A stretch of DNA of 64,000 bases from JAVBPE01 sp031549865 (GCA_031549865.1 JAVBPE010000008.1:62001-126000); one strand, 5' to 3'; positions 1-9,177 are shown, counted from the stretch's first letter. The notes: a model not told the origin generated them from the letters alone. A program made the numbers and translations.

Positions 1-452
1 TTAATTATATTGGAATTGAAAAAGTGGATAGTGTTTTAATAAGAGCACTGCAATTAGCACAAACAGAAGATATACCTAATCTTAGATTTGTATTATTTGA
101 TGCCGCTAATATAAAAGAATTGTTTTGTGATTTAGAAATAGATTTAATATTTTTAAATTTTTCTGATCCTTGGATTAAAAATAGGCAGTCAAAAAGAAGA
201 TTAACAGCACCTTCATTTTTACGAGATTATGAGGATGTATTAAGTACTGATGGCGAAATTTATCAAAAAACAGACAATCGAATTTTATTTGCTTATTCAA
301 TTGAAATATTTAATCATGAAGGTTGGATTTTAAATAATATATCATTAGATTTACATAAAGATGATTACGATAATATTACTACAGAGTTTGAAGAAAAATG
401 GTCACTATTAGGACCAATATATAGATTAGAAGCTAAAAAACCAAGGAGGTAA
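1..452 (+). CDS. trmB: tRNA (guanine-N7-)-methyltransferase TrmB, 3' part
   Basis: This is the C-terminal part of the SAM-dependent enzyme that makes m7G46 in tRNA. The reading frame is already open at base 3 (N-Y-I-G-I-E), so the start lies before the window. The TrmB signature follows: a Rossmann segment ending RFVLFDA, then NFSDPWIKNRQSKRRLT, matching the family NFSDPWPK.RH.KRRL substrate/catalytic segment with the conserved Asp-Pro-Trp and Arg-Leu-Thr. The N-terminal SAM-binding glycine loop is outside the window. Its stop codon overlaps the ribosome binding site of the response regulator, so the two are probably co-transcribed. I am confident of the family. Confidence 0.93.
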   Translation, partial: NYIGIEKVDSVLIRALQLAQTEDIPNLRFVLFDAANIKELFCDLEIDLIFLNFSDPWIKNRQSKRRLTAPSFLRDYEDVLSTDGEIYQKTDNRILFAYSIEIFNHEGWILNNISLDLHKDDYDNITTEFEEKWSLLGPIYRLEAKKPRR

Positions 453-455
453 CTT

Positions 456-1124
456 ATGAAAATTTTAGTTGTAGACGATGAAGTTAAAATCAGAGAGGTA
501 TTAAAAGAGTATTTAATATTTTCAAAATTTGAGGTATATGAAGCATCTGATGGTTTTGAAGCAATTGAAATGGCTTTAGCAAATGATTTTGACATGATTA
601 TTATGGATATAATGATGCCTAAACTTGACGGTATAAGTGCTGTTAAGGAAATTAAGAAAGTCAAAGACGTTCCAATTATAGTTCTTTCAGCTCGTGGTGA
701 AGAGTATGACAAATTATTTGGCTTTGATTCTGGAGTTGATGATTACGTTGTAAAACCATTTAGTCCAAAAGAAGTTATCGCAAGAATAAATGTTATTTTA
801 AAAAGAAAGCATCGTACATTAGAAAAATATGCTGGAGTTGAAATTGATTTTGAAGGACGTAATGTTTATGTTGATCAAGTTAAAATTGATTTGACTCAAA
901 AAGAATATCAATTATTAGTGTATTTAATTAAAAATAAAGGAGTTGCCATTTCAAGAGAAAGACTGCTTAAAGATGTATGGGGATATGATTTTTATGGTGA
1001 TGACCGTACGATTGATACACATATAAAGATGTTAAGAAGTCGCTTAGGTGATTATAAGCATATGTTAGTTACCCTAAGAGGATATGGGTATAAATTTGAA
1101 TATAATGAAAAAGAAGAAGCCTAG
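456..1124 (+). CDS. OmpR/PhoB-family response regulator
   Basis: 222 residues, full length for the family. The receiver domain (about 1-118) has the acidic pair D7/D8, phospho-acceptor D51, S78 in the switch position and K100 followed by Pro. A winged-helix DNA-binding domain (about 125-218) has the typical LTQKEYQLLVYLIKNKG and RTIDTHIKMLRSRL segments of the OmpR class. The site AAGGAGG sits 6 bases before the ATG. The C-terminal codons overlap the start of the histidine kinase, so the pair forms one operon and presumably one phosphorelay. The stimulus and regulon cannot be read from sequence; there is no match strong enough to give a gene name. Confidence 0.95.
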   Translation: MKILVVDDEVKIREVLKEYLIFSKFEVYEASDGFEAIEMALANDFDMIIMDIMMPKLDGISAVKEIKKVKDVPIIVLSARGEEYDKLFGFDSGVDDYVVKPFSPKEVIARINVILKRKHRTLEKYAGVEIDFEGRNVYVDQVKIDLTQKEYQLLVYLIKNKGVAISRERLLKDVWGYDFYGDDRTIDTHIKMLRSRLGDYKHMLVTLRGYGYKFEYNEKEEA

Positions 1125-2526
1125 AATATTCTTCGTTTTCTTATCGTCTTATATTGCTTTCTTTATTATAATTTTTATTTCTCTTTGGGGGCTAGAAATT
1201 ATAATGCTAAATTCCCTTTATACAAAAAATGCTAAAGAAGATTTAATAAGAGTTACCAACTCGATAGCAAAAGTATATGTTGATTCTAATAAAGATATTA
1301 ATTCAACAAATGGTATTTTAGTAGATAATGATAAATTAAATTTAGTTATATATAGATATGACGAAGAAGGCATTATAATCGAGAAGAATACAAATAACAA
1401 TTTAACAAAAGAATTAGAGACATTACTTAATGAAGCAAAGATAGAAATTTTATTAGAGAATTCATTTTTTGAATTTAACTCTAATGATATGACTTATGGA
1501 ATTTCTAAGACAATTGATAAAACAACATATTTCTTTGTAGCAACCCAACCAGTTGCTGAAATAAGAAGTGCTCAAAAAGTTATTAAGCAAGTTTTAACAA
1601 CAGTTACTTGTGTGGCATTTGCGGTGGCCCTATTTTTAGCATATTTTATTTCATTATTGATTTCAAGACCGATTGTAAAATTAAGTAATTCAGCTAAAAA
1701 ATTGGCGGAAGGTGATTTTGAAAATGTCTTTCCATCTAATAATTTTAAAGAGATTTCGCAACTTGGAGAATCACTTAATTATGCTTCATATGAACTTAAA
1801 AAAGCCTCTCATTTACAGCGTGAATTAATTGCCAATATCTCACATGATTTAAAAACACCATTAACACTAATAAAATCATATGCAGAAATGATTAGAGATT
1901 TCTCTGGTTTTGATGAAGTAAAAAGAGAAGAACATTTATCTACTATAATTGATGAAACAGATCGTTTAACCTTATTAGTAAATGATATCTTAACATTATC
2001 TAAGGCGCAAGCTGAGGTTCAACAAAACTATGTTGAAATTAATTTAAGTGATATTATATTATCTTCACTAATGAATATATCTGCCCTTGTAGATAAAGCA
2101 AAGTTAGAATTAAACTGTGATATTGAAGAAGGTGTATTTATCCACGGTGATAAGAAGCAGATTGAAGAAGTTGTATATAATTTCTTGAGTAATGCGATAG
2201 GTCATGCCTATAATGAAGTTACAGTAATTTTGAGCTTTAATAAACGCAATGAAGCAATATTTGAGGTTAAAGATGATGGTCCTGGTATTGAAGAATCAGA
2301 GATAGAAAAAATTTGGGAACGCTATTATAGAGGTACTGATTCTCATAAGAGGGCAATTGTTGGGACAGGTTTAGGATTATCAATTGTAAAAACAATATTG
2401 GATAATCATAAATATGAATATGGTGTTAAATCATCATTAGGGTATGGAAGTAATTTCTTTTTTAAAGCGCATGCTATAAGAGAAGATGAAAAATACGATG
2501 ATGTAAGAGCATTTGAAAATGAATAA
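1105..2526 (+). CDS. Sensor histidine kinase, membrane-bound
   Basis: 473 residues starting at M-K-K-K-K-P-R-I-F-F. An upstream in-frame ATG at 1084 also exists but would put polar residues before the first membrane helix; neither has a good ribosome site. Order: TM helix about 8-33, an extracytoplasmic segment of about 120 residues, TM helix about 160-190, a HAMP linker (RPIVKLSNSAKKLAEGDF), a DHp domain with phospho-acceptor H247 in ISHDLKTPL, and an ATPase core with the N-box NFLSNAIGHA, the G1 box DDGPGI and the G2 box GTGLGLSIVK. It should autophosphorylate and pass phosphate to the OmpR-type regulator encoded just upstream, which it overlaps by about 20 bases. Confidence 0.94.
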   Translation: MKKKKPRIFFVFLSSYIAFFIIIFISLWGLEIIMLNSLYTKNAKEDLIRVTNSIAKVYVDSNKDINSTNGILVDNDKLNLVIYRYDEEGIIIEKNTNNNLTKELETLLNEAKIEILLENSFFEFNSNDMTYGISKTIDKTTYFFVATQPVAEIRSAQKVIKQVLTTVTCVAFAVALFLAYFISLLISRPIVKLSNSAKKLAEGDFENVFPSNNFKEISQLGESLNYASYELKKASHLQRELIANISHDLKTPLTLIKSYAEMIRDFSGFDEVKREEHLSTIIDETDRLTLLVNDILTLSKAQAEVQQNYVEINLSDIILSSLMNISALVDKAKLELNCDIEEGVFIHGDKKQIEEVVYNFLSNAIGHAYNEVTVILSFNKRNEAIFEVKDDGPGIEESEIEKIWERYYRGTDSHKRAIVGTGLGLSIVKTILDNHKYEYGVKSSLGYGSNFFFKAHAIREDEKYDDVRAFENE

Positions 2527-3211
2527 ATACGTTTTAGTTGGTGGATTTTCTCCCATTATTGATTATAAGAATAAAATTATCGAAAACATATTATTACTAC
2601 AAAAGAATAAAGATTTAAATATATTATTTATCCCCTTTGCCTCAACTGATGCTACTAAAAGTGTTAAAAATTTTTCAAAACAAATAAATGAATTTAGTCT
2701 AAAATTTGATATTTTAGAAGATTTGTTATTAATGGATGAATCTTTAAATAATCATGAAATTCTTATTTTTTGGGGTGGAAATGCTTCAAATTTAATTAAT
2801 TTAATGAAAAAGATTAATTTTAAAAAATTACTTTCAAATTATAATGATAAAATAATAGTTGGAGTAAGTGCTGGCGCAATTATGTGCTCAAGTTATGGTA
2901 TGGGAGATTCATTAAGTTATTATGATAATTTTAAATATTATAATTTTAATATGTTAAAAGGTTTAGATTTATGTAACATTTTATTTTGTCCTCATTATGA
3001 AAAAGAAGAATTAATTGTTTATAATGATGAAGTAAAAAAATATAATTTAAACGCCTATGCACTTGAAGATGATACCGCCTTATTTATTGTTGATAATAAA
3101 GAATATATTATTAAAAATGATCAAACAAAAAGTGTTTATAAATTTGATAGAAAGAATAATCATAAAATGAAAGCATTATATGAAAATGTAATTTATGATT
3201 TTGAGGAATAG
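2519..3211 (+). CDS. Peptidase E / cyanophycinase-like (S51) serine hydrolase
   Basis: 230 residues. Peptidase family S51 is a class-I glutamine-amidotransferase-like fold with a Ser nucleophile. Here the nucleophile elbow is GVSAGAIM with S117, preceded by the strand EILIFWGGNASNL and followed by CPHYEKEE, which would supply the catalytic His. The family includes peptidase E (Asp-X dipeptidases) and cyanophycinase; the sequence does not decide between them. The ATG at 2519 is preferred over an in-frame TTG 6 bases earlier. The start overlaps the kinase stop codon by 8 bases, so it is translationally coupled to the two-component genes. Confidence 0.8.
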   Translation: MNKYVLVGGFSPIIDYKNKIIENILLLQKNKDLNILFIPFASTDATKSVKNFSKQINEFSLKFDILEDLLLMDESLNNHEILIFWGGNASNLINLMKKINFKKLLSNYNDKIIVGVSAGAIMCSSYGMGDSLSYYDNFKYYNFNMLKGLDLCNILFCPHYEKEELIVYNDEVKKYNLNAYALEDDTALFIVDNKEYIIKNDQTKSVYKFDRKNNHKMKALYENVIYDFEE

Positions 3212-3212
3212 T

Positions 3213-4040
3213 ATGGATTATATTAGTGTGCTAGGGCCACAAGGAACTTTTTCCGATATTGCGGCTAACAAATATTTAGATTTTTTTAAATATAATTTTG
3301 AAATTAAATATTTCCAAACTATTACAAAAACTGGGGAGGCTGCAAACACGTATGGACATGCAATACTACCTTTTGAAAATACTTTAGATGGCTACGTGCT
3401 TGATACAATTGACTTATTAAGCAATAATGAATTTAAGATTTTATCTGAAATTTATGTTAAGGTTAAATTTTGCTTTGTAACAAATGCCAAAAAAATAGAG
3501 GATGTTAAAAAAGTATATGTTCAGTTTAAAGCTAAAGGTCAATGTGTAGATTTTATCAGTAATTATGATTTTGATTTTATAATTACCCAAAGTAATATTG
3601 AATCGTATGACTTATTAAAAAATAGTGATAATACTTTCGGAGCTATTATTCCTATTCATAAATTAGATATGGAAGAATTTGAAACAATAATTTGTGATAT
3701 AACAGATTTAGAAGCAAATGAAACACGCTTTATAGCAATAGGTCCTAATAATGAATTACCTTATCTAAATAATAAAAGAAAATGTTCATTGATGATTTAT
3801 TTTAAAGAAGATAAACCTGGTTTATTATACGAAATTTTAAGATATTTTGAAGATTCTAAAATTAATTTATCATCAATATTAAGTAGACCTGCAAGAACTA
3901 AAATGGGCGTTTATAATTTGTACTTTGAATTTAATTTTAATGATTATGAAGAAGAACAAGTGAATAAGATGTTTACATTGATGAATAATAATAAAAATTA
4001 TGAAATTAAAGTATTTGGGATATATTCTCAAATAGAATAG
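3213..4040 (+). CDS. pheA: Prephenate dehydratase
   Basis: 275 residues: a stand-alone prephenate dehydratase with a C-terminal ACT domain and no chorismate mutase domain, as in most Bacillota. It converts prephenate to phenylpyruvate in Phe synthesis. The N-terminus has GPQGTFSDIAA, the middle has PFENTLDGYV (family PIENS..G.V), and the catalytic T-R-F lies near residue 171 in NETRFIAIG. The ACT domain (about 190-275) contains SLMIYFKEDKPGLLYEIL and SILSRPAR, matching the ESRP phenylalanine-binding element. The site GAGGA lies 5 bases before the ATG at 3213; an earlier in-frame ATG at 3195 has no ribosome site. No other aromatic-pathway gene lies nearby. Confidence 0.93.
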   Translation: MDYISVLGPQGTFSDIAANKYLDFFKYNFEIKYFQTITKTGEAANTYGHAILPFENTLDGYVLDTIDLLSNNEFKILSEIYVKVKFCFVTNAKKIEDVKKVYVQFKAKGQCVDFISNYDFDFIITQSNIESYDLLKNSDNTFGAIIPIHKLDMEEFETIICDITDLEANETRFIAIGPNNELPYLNNKRKCSLMIYFKEDKPGLLYEILRYFEDSKINLSSILSRPARTKMGVYNLYFEFNFNDYEEEQVNKMFTLMNNNKNYEIKVFGIYSQIE

Positions 4041-4050
4041 AGGTAATAAA

Positions 4051-5349
4051 ATGCGCGCTATAGATATAATTGAAAAAAAGAGAGATGGCTTTGAATTAAC
4101 AAAAGAAGAAATAGACTTCATGGTCAGTGGATATGTTGATGGTAGTATAGCGGATTATCAAATGTCTAGTTTTCTTATGGCCATCTATTTTAAGGGGATG
4201 AGCGATGATGAATCAACAACTCTTGCCCAAACGATGCTTGAAAGTGGAGATACTATTGATTTATCAATGATTGATGGTATTAAAGTTGATAAGCATTCAA
4301 CTGGTGGTGTCGGTGATAAGACAACATTAATTATAGCGCCACTTGTCGCATCATTAGGGATTAATTTTGCGAAAATGAGTGGTAGAGGATTAGGTCATAC
4401 GGGTGGTACTTTAGATAAGTTAGAATCAATTAAAGGATATAATATAAGTATTAGTCCAGAAGATTTTATAAATCAAGTTAAAAGAATAAAATTAGCACTT
4501 GTTGGTCAAACCGGAAATTTAGTTCCAGCTGACAAAAAAATGTATGCTTTAAGGGATGTTAGTGGATCTGTTCCATCAATTCCTCTTATTGCCTCATCTA
4601 TCATGAGTAAAAAACTTGCTAGTGGTGCTGATGTTATTTGCTTAGATGTTAAAGTTGGCAGTGGAGCATTTATGAAAACTTTAGAAGATGCAAAAAAGCT
4701 TGCAACATTAATGGTAAATATCGGCAAAAATTGTGATAAGAAAATGACTGCAGTTCTAACAAATATGGAAGAACCATTAGGATATAGCGTTGGTAATTCA
4801 TTAGAAGTTATTGAAGCAATAGACGCCCTAAATGGAAATGGACCAAAAGACTTAATGGATATTTGTTTAACAATATCTGCGTATTTAGCAATAGATGCGA
4901 AAGTATGCAAGACATATGAAGAAGCAATAACTATTTTAAATGAAAATATTAATAATAAAAAAGCCTTAGATTATCTTGCGTTATTAGTTGAAGCCCAAGG
5001 TGGAGATAAAAAATATATTTATGATACATCTTTATTTAAAAAATCATTAAGAGTTATTGAAGTTAAATCTAAAACAAAAGGGTATATAAGTCGTATTGAT
5101 GCTTTAAAGATAGGCCATGGCGCAATGATTTTAGGTGCTGGTAGAGAAAACTTGAAGGATAGCATTGATCATAGTGTAGGAATTGTCTTAAATAAAAAAG
5201 TAGGCGACTTTGTAAATGATAATGAAGTTCTTGCCTATGTTCATTTAAACGAAAAAGGTGCATTTGAAATAGAAAATATAATATTAGAGGCTTTTGAATA
5301 TAGTAATGAAGTAGTAACATCTAAGCTTATATTGGATATTATAAGATGA
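4051..5349 (+). CDS. pdp: Pyrimidine-nucleoside phosphorylase
   Basis: 432 residues, normal for the thymidine/pyrimidine nucleoside phosphorylase family. It cleaves uridine or thymidine with phosphate to give the base and (deoxy)ribose-1-phosphate. The family signature is clear: KHSTGGVGDKTTL (phosphate-binding glycine loop), SGRGLGHTGGTLDKLE, and RDVSGSVPSIPLIASSIMSKKLA with KVGSGAF, which hold substrate and the activating monovalent cation. The C-terminal lid domain (IDALKIGHGAMILGAGR) is complete. A GAGGT site precedes the ATG, 10 bases after pheA. The specificity (uridine-plus-thymidine rather than thymidine only) is inferred from the Gram-positive context. Confidence 0.95.
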   Translation: MRAIDIIEKKRDGFELTKEEIDFMVSGYVDGSIADYQMSSFLMAIYFKGMSDDESTTLAQTMLESGDTIDLSMIDGIKVDKHSTGGVGDKTTLIIAPLVASLGINFAKMSGRGLGHTGGTLDKLESIKGYNISISPEDFINQVKRIKLALVGQTGNLVPADKKMYALRDVSGSVPSIPLIASSIMSKKLASGADVICLDVKVGSGAFMKTLEDAKKLATLMVNIGKNCDKKMTAVLTNMEEPLGYSVGNSLEVIEAIDALNGNGPKDLMDICLTISAYLAIDAKVCKTYEEAITILNENINNKKALDYLALLVEAQGGDKKYIYDTSLFKKSLRVIEVKSKTKGYISRIDALKIGHGAMILGAGRENLKDSIDHSVGIVLNKKVGDFVNDNEVLAYVHLNEKGAFEIENIILEAFEYSNEVVTSKLILDIIR

Positions 5350-5383
5350 TTATTTTAAATGATGTATATTAAGTGAAATGATA

Positions 5384-5427
5384 AAATGTTTGTAGATAAA
5401 AATAATGAGTTTATGAACATTTTTTTA
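5384..5427 (+). terminator. Probable rho-independent terminator after pdp
   Basis: AAAATGTT and AACATTTT pair across a loop of about 25 bases and run into seven T residues. It closes the operon that runs from the response regulator to pdp. The stem is AT-rich and the loop long, so strength is uncertain. Confidence 0.45.
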
Positions 5428-5483
5428 TTTTTGAATATTGGTATACATATAATATAAACTGATTTTTAAGGAGAAATAACATA

Positions 5484-6260
5484 ATGCGAAATGAACATAT
5501 AATTTCTATAAATAAAGATTTATGTACAGGATGTGGTCTTTGCAAAAAAGATTGTCCATTTAATTCGTTTAATATAGTAGAAAAAAAGATGGAGATAATT
5601 AAACAAGATTGCATTAAATGCTGTCATTGTCTAGCTATATGTCCAAATAATGCCATAACTATATCAGGCTTTATAGATGAGCCAAAGGTAATCACTAAAG
5701 AAATGAAAGTGAGTCCAGATATTTTGATAGATCATATTAAAAGTAGGCGTTCTATTCGTTCTTTTACTAAAGATGAAGTATCAATTGAAAGCATAAATAG
5801 AATTATTGAAGCTGGGCAATATACACCATCTGGGAGTAACAAACAAGACGTATCATATATAGTTATAAAAGATAATATAAATGAATATGAAAAAACTGCA
5901 TTAATTCTATTTCGTAGATTAAAGAAAATAATAGATATATTTACTAAAAAATATAAAAGTACGATAATAGATGATAATTTCTTTTTTAAAAGTGCCCCAG
6001 TAGCAATAGTTATAAAATCATCAAATATTGTTGATGGTGCGCTTGCTGCCTCATCTATGGAATTAATGGCGACCTCTTTAGGGCTTGGTGTACTATATAG
6101 TGGGTTTTTTTCTAAAGTAGCAATGAAGTCAAAGAAATTAAAGAAAAAATTAAAAATAACTTCAAAAGATAAAATTGTAACAACTTTAGTAATAGGATAT
6201 CCTGCTGTGAAATATCAAAGAACTGCCCCAAAAGAAAAACCACTTGTGACATTTGATTAA
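5484..6260 (+). CDS. 4Fe-4S ferredoxin / nitroreductase fusion protein
   Basis: 258 residues. The N-terminus (about 1-60) is a bacterial-type ferredoxin with two CxxCxxCxxxC clusters: CTGCGLCKKDC and CIKCCHCLAIC. From about residue 80 a nitroreductase-family FMN domain starts with SRRSIRSF and includes GQYTPSGSNKQDV, the classical flavin-phosphate segment, and ends RTAPKEKPLV. Such fused proteins are common in anaerobes and are presumed to reduce an unidentified substrate with electrons from the iron-sulfur clusters. It stands alone between terminators. Cytoplasmic; substrate unknown. Confidence 0.88.
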   Translation: MRNEHIISINKDLCTGCGLCKKDCPFNSFNIVEKKMEIIKQDCIKCCHCLAICPNNAITISGFIDEPKVITKEMKVSPDILIDHIKSRRSIRSFTKDEVSIESINRIIEAGQYTPSGSNKQDVSYIVIKDNINEYEKTALILFRRLKKIIDIFTKKYKSTIIDDNFFFKSAPVAIVIKSSNIVDGALAASSMELMATSLGLGVLYSGFFSKVAMKSKKLKKKLKITSKDKIVTTLVIGYPAVKYQRTAPKEKPLVTFD

Positions 6261-6283
6261 GCTGTAAAAATAAATTATTCAAT

Positions 6284-6321
6284 AAAATATACTTTAGAAT
6301 TTTCTTAAAGTATATTTTTTT
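6284..6321 (+). terminator. Rho-independent terminator after the nitroreductase gene
   Basis: A 12-bp perfect stem (AAAATATACTTT with AAAGTATATTTT) with an 11-base loop, followed by a T-rich run. Confidence 0.7.
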
Positions 6322-6355
6322 ATATTCGTTCATATATTTAGATGGGTGTTTATTC

Positions 6356-7471
6356 ATGAAAAAAATATTTTTATTTCTTGCTTTAATTGCTTTAACATTA
6401 ACAAGTATAAATTCAAATGTAGTAGCCGATACGTTATTAGTTTCAAATTCTAAATCAGCAGTTTTATATAGTTCAGAAGAAGGGGTAATTTTATTTGAAA
6501 AGAATAAGGATCAAAAATTAGCCCCAGCATCAATGACAAAAATTATGTCTTTGATTATAATATATGAAAAAATGGCAATCGCCAATACTAAAAAAACTGA
6601 TATGGTTACAGTTTCAGATCATGCTCAAAGTATGGGTGGAAGCCAGGTATATTTAGAAGTTGGGGAAAAAATTTCTGTTGATGAACTTTTAAAGTGTATT
6701 TGTATTGTTTCAGGAAATGATGCTGTAGTAGCTTTGACTGAGCATTTATATGGTAGTGAACTTGCTGCTGTAGATAAAATGAATGATAAAGCTAAAGAAT
6801 TAAATCTTTCTAACACACATTTTGAAGATGTAACAGGTTTAACTGACGATAATCATTACTCATCTGCTTATGATATGGCAGTAATGTCAAATCATTTAAT
6901 AACAACTTATCCAGATGTCTTGAATTATACAAATATACGAGAAGATTATATAAGAAAAGAAACATCTTCACCATTTTGGTTAGTAAATACAAATAAACTA
7001 ATTGGTCGTGTTGATGGAGTTGATGGACTAAAAACAGGTTGGACTGTTGAGGCAGGATACTGTATTTCTATGACTATGAAGAAAGATAACATGCGTCTTA
7101 TTAGCGTAGTTATGGGTTATGAAAGTGCCAATGTTAGAAATAATGAATCATTAAATTTATTAAACTATGGCTTTGCAAACTTTGAAAATAGAATTGTTTA
7201 TAAAAAAGGTGATATTATTGATAGTATTGATAATGTTTTAATTAATCCAACAAAGTATAATATTATTGCTCCTTTAGATATATCTATTTTAGTTGAAAAG
7301 AAAAATAATATCGAAATTACAACAAATTTGGAAACTATTGAAGATAAAACTTATCTAAATGTTTATAAAAATGCTGAATTAAATAAAACAATAGAACTCA
7401 TAACAGATGTTGAAATTGAAAAAGCTTCTTTCTTTGATGTAATATTGAAGGTTCTTGCCAATGTATTTTAG
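6356..7471 (+). CDS. dacA: D-alanyl-D-alanine carboxypeptidase (class C low-mass PBP)
   Basis: 371 residues with an N-terminal signal peptide (K-K residues then a hydrophobic stretch to about 22). The three penicillin-binding motifs of peptidase family S11 are all present: S59-M-T-K, S119-G-N and K226-T-G. A beta-rich C-terminal domain (about 265-350) and a final amphipathic segment (FFDVILKVLANVF), typical of the peripheral membrane anchor of DacA/DacF proteins, follow. It removes the terminal D-Ala from peptidoglycan stem peptides outside the cell. Whether it is the vegetative DacA or the sporulation DacF is not decided; it is single-gene here and not next to the spoIIA cluster as dacF is in Bacillus. 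Confidence 0.92.
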   Translation: MKKIFLFLALIALTLTSINSNVVADTLLVSNSKSAVLYSSEEGVILFEKNKDQKLAPASMTKIMSLIIIYEKMAIANTKKTDMVTVSDHAQSMGGSQVYLEVGEKISVDELLKCICIVSGNDAVVALTEHLYGSELAAVDKMNDKAKELNLSNTHFEDVTGLTDDNHYSSAYDMAVMSNHLITTYPDVLNYTNIREDYIRKETSSPFWLVNTNKLIGRVDGVDGLKTGWTVEAGYCISMTMKKDNMRLISVVMGYESANVRNNESLNLLNYGFANFENRIVYKKGDIIDSIDNVLINPTKYNIIAPLDISILVEKKNNIEITTNLETIEDKTYLNVYKNAELNKTIELITDVEIEKASFFDVILKVLANVF

Positions 7472-7476
7472 TTTTT

Positions 7477-7500
7477 AGGTGTCAATTGACACCTTTTTAT
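7477..7500 (+). terminator. Rho-independent terminator after dacA
   Basis: AGGTGTCAATTGACACCT is a perfect inverted repeat followed by a T run, six bases after the dacA stop codon. Confidence 0.85.
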
Positions 7501-7517
7501 TTTGTTTAAAATAGGTC

Positions 7518-7548
7518 TTGCTTGTGACGTAAGGTAACATGTTATAAT
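7518..7548 (+). promoter_or_regulatory. MerR-type promoter with 19-bp spacer
   Basis: The -35-like TTGCTT (7518-7523) and the perfect -10 TATAAT (7543-7548) are separated by 19 bp, not 17. This over-long spacer is the hallmark of promoters that MerR-family regulators activate by twisting the DNA. The spacer carries an imperfect dyad (CTTGTGACGT..., centred near 7531). It lies just before a merR-family gene, so autoregulation is the natural reading. Confidence 0.65.
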
Positions 7549-7565
7549 AAATAAGAGGTGTAAAT

Positions 7566-8372
7566 ATGAACAAAAATAAAACAGATTTAAATGAATATAT
7601 GACAGTGGGGCAACTAGCAAAGAAAATGGGAGTTACTGTTAGAACTCTTCAATATTATGATAAAGAAAAAATAATCTCTCCCCAGGCATTAAGTGAAGGT
7701 GGTCGTAGACTTTATACATCAAAAGATGTGATAAAACTACATCAGGTTTTATCATTAAAATCATTAGGATTTTCACTTGATGATATAAAAAATAATTTAA
7801 CATCATTAGATACTCCAAACGATGTTTTTAAAGCACTTTCAAATCAAGAAAGAGCGATTAAAGAAAAGATTGATAATTTAGTTGAATCATTAAAATCAAT
7901 TCAAATATTAAAAGATGAAGTAATTAAAATGCAAAAAGTAGATTTTAATAAATATGCAGATATTATTGTTAATTTACAAATGAAAAACGAATATTATTGG
8001 CTTATTAAATATTTTGATGATAAAACTTTAGATCATCTTCGCTTACGTTTTAATAAAGATAGCGGCATGGCATTTATGGATAAATTTAATAATATTATTA
8101 ATGAATCAATAAATTATATAAATGATAATATAGCTCCAAATAGTGATAAAGGTCAGAGTCTTGCAGCATGTTTTTGGGATTTAATAATGGAATTTACCGA
8201 AGGTGATATGAGTTTACTACCTTTACTTATGGAATTTAATGAAAAAAATGATGAATTTGATAAAGAATGGAAAGAAAGACAAGAACTTTCTAATACCTTT
8301 ATAGAGCCAGCTTTGGGATTTTATTTTGATTCTTTAGGTTATAATCCATTTGAGGATAAAAAAGATGAATAA
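7566..8372 (+). CDS. MerR-family transcriptional regulator
   Basis: 268 residues. The N-terminal winged HTH reads MTVGQLAKKMGVTVRTLQYYDKEKI then GGRRLYTSKDVIKLHQVLSLKSLGFSLDDIK, which is the MerR signature. A coiled-coil dimerisation helix follows (about 90-135) and a 130-residue C-terminal domain that could bind a ligand, in the manner of TipAL/Mta-type drug sensors. There is no Cys cluster for metal sensing. The site AGAGGTG precedes the ATG. The ABC transporter genes downstream overlap or abut, so the protein probably controls an exporter and its own promoter. Confidence 0.9.
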   Translation: MNKNKTDLNEYMTVGQLAKKMGVTVRTLQYYDKEKIISPQALSEGGRRLYTSKDVIKLHQVLSLKSLGFSLDDIKNNLTSLDTPNDVFKALSNQERAIKEKIDNLVESLKSIQILKDEVIKMQKVDFNKYADIIVNLQMKNEYYWLIKYFDDKTLDHLRLRFNKDSGMAFMDKFNNIINESINYINDNIAPNSDKGQSLAACFWDLIMEFTEGDMSLLPLLMEFNEKNDEFDKEWKERQELSNTFIEPALGFYFDSLGYNPFEDKKDE

Positions 8373-9177
8373 TGCAATAGAAGTTAAGAATTTAAGGAAA
8401 AGTTATGATAACCATGAAGTTTTAAAGGGAATAGAATTTAATGTTTTAAAAGGAGAAATTTTTGCTTTATTAGGTGCAAATGGAAGCGGTAAGACAACAA
8501 CACTTGAATGTATTGAAGGAATACGTAAGAATGATGAAGGTAGCATAGTCATTAATGGTAAAATGGGTATTCAACTTCAATCATCTTCACTCCCAGATCA
8601 TATAAGAGCGATAGAAGCGATGAATTTATTCGCTAAATGGAATAAAGTTAAATTAGATAATCAAATAGTATTAAATTTAGGAATAAATGATTTTGCTAAA
8701 AAGGAATACCATGAATTATCAATCGGACAAAAAAGACGTCTTCATTTAGGATTATGTTTGATTCATAATCCAGATATTATTTTTTTAGATGAGCCAACTA
8801 GTGGACTAGATGTAGAAGGAAGAATAGCTTTACATGAGGAAATTAGGAAACTGAAGTCGATTGGTAAAACCATTATTTTAGCTTCTCATGATATGGTAGA
8901 AGTAGAAAATCTTTGTGATAGAATAGCTATTTTAAAAGATGGAAAGATAGCTTTTATTGGAACTAATGAAGATCTGACAAAAGAATTTGGTAGAAAATGT
9001 AATGTTTCCATTAAAACTTTAGAAGGAATAACAGAATATCAAACTGAAAATATAAATGAAACAATATTAAATTGTATTAATGATTTAAATAAGAAAAACA
9101 TTGAAATATTAGATATAAAAGTAAGTCGTGGGACGCTAGAAGAACACTTTATTTCAATCTCAAGAGGTGAGGATTAA
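8365..9177 (+). CDS. ABC-2 type exporter, ATP-binding subunit
   Basis: 270 residues. Walker A is GANGSGKTT, the Q-loop is GIQLQ, the signature is the slightly altered LSIGQKRR (LSGGQ consensus), Walker B is IIFLDEPTSGLD and the switch His is in ASHDM. This is the DrrA/CcmA-like (ABC-2) class. The ATG at 8365 with GAGGA 8 bases upstream is chosen over an in-frame TTG at 8350; the gene overlaps merR by 8 bases. It pairs with the permease gene that starts in its stop codon. The likely role is drug or peptide efflux or antibiotic resistance under MerR control. Confidence 0.92.
   Translation: MNNAIEVKNLRKSYDNHEVLKGIEFNVLKGEIFALLGANGSGKTTTLECIEGIRKNDEGSIVINGKMGIQLQSSSLPDHIRAIEAMNLFAKWNKVKLDNQIVLNLGINDFAKKEYHELSIGQKRRLHLGLCLIHNPDIIFLDEPTSGLDVEGRIALHEEIRKLKSIGKTIILASHDMVEVENLCDRIAILKDGKIAFIGTNEDLTKEFGRKCNVSIKTLEGITEYQTENINETILNCINDLNKKNIEILDIKVSRGTLEEHFISISRGED

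Noticed and set aside
4506..4910. Open frame of 134 codons opposite pdp
   Set aside because: Shadow of a conserved gene, with no ribosome site or recognisable product.
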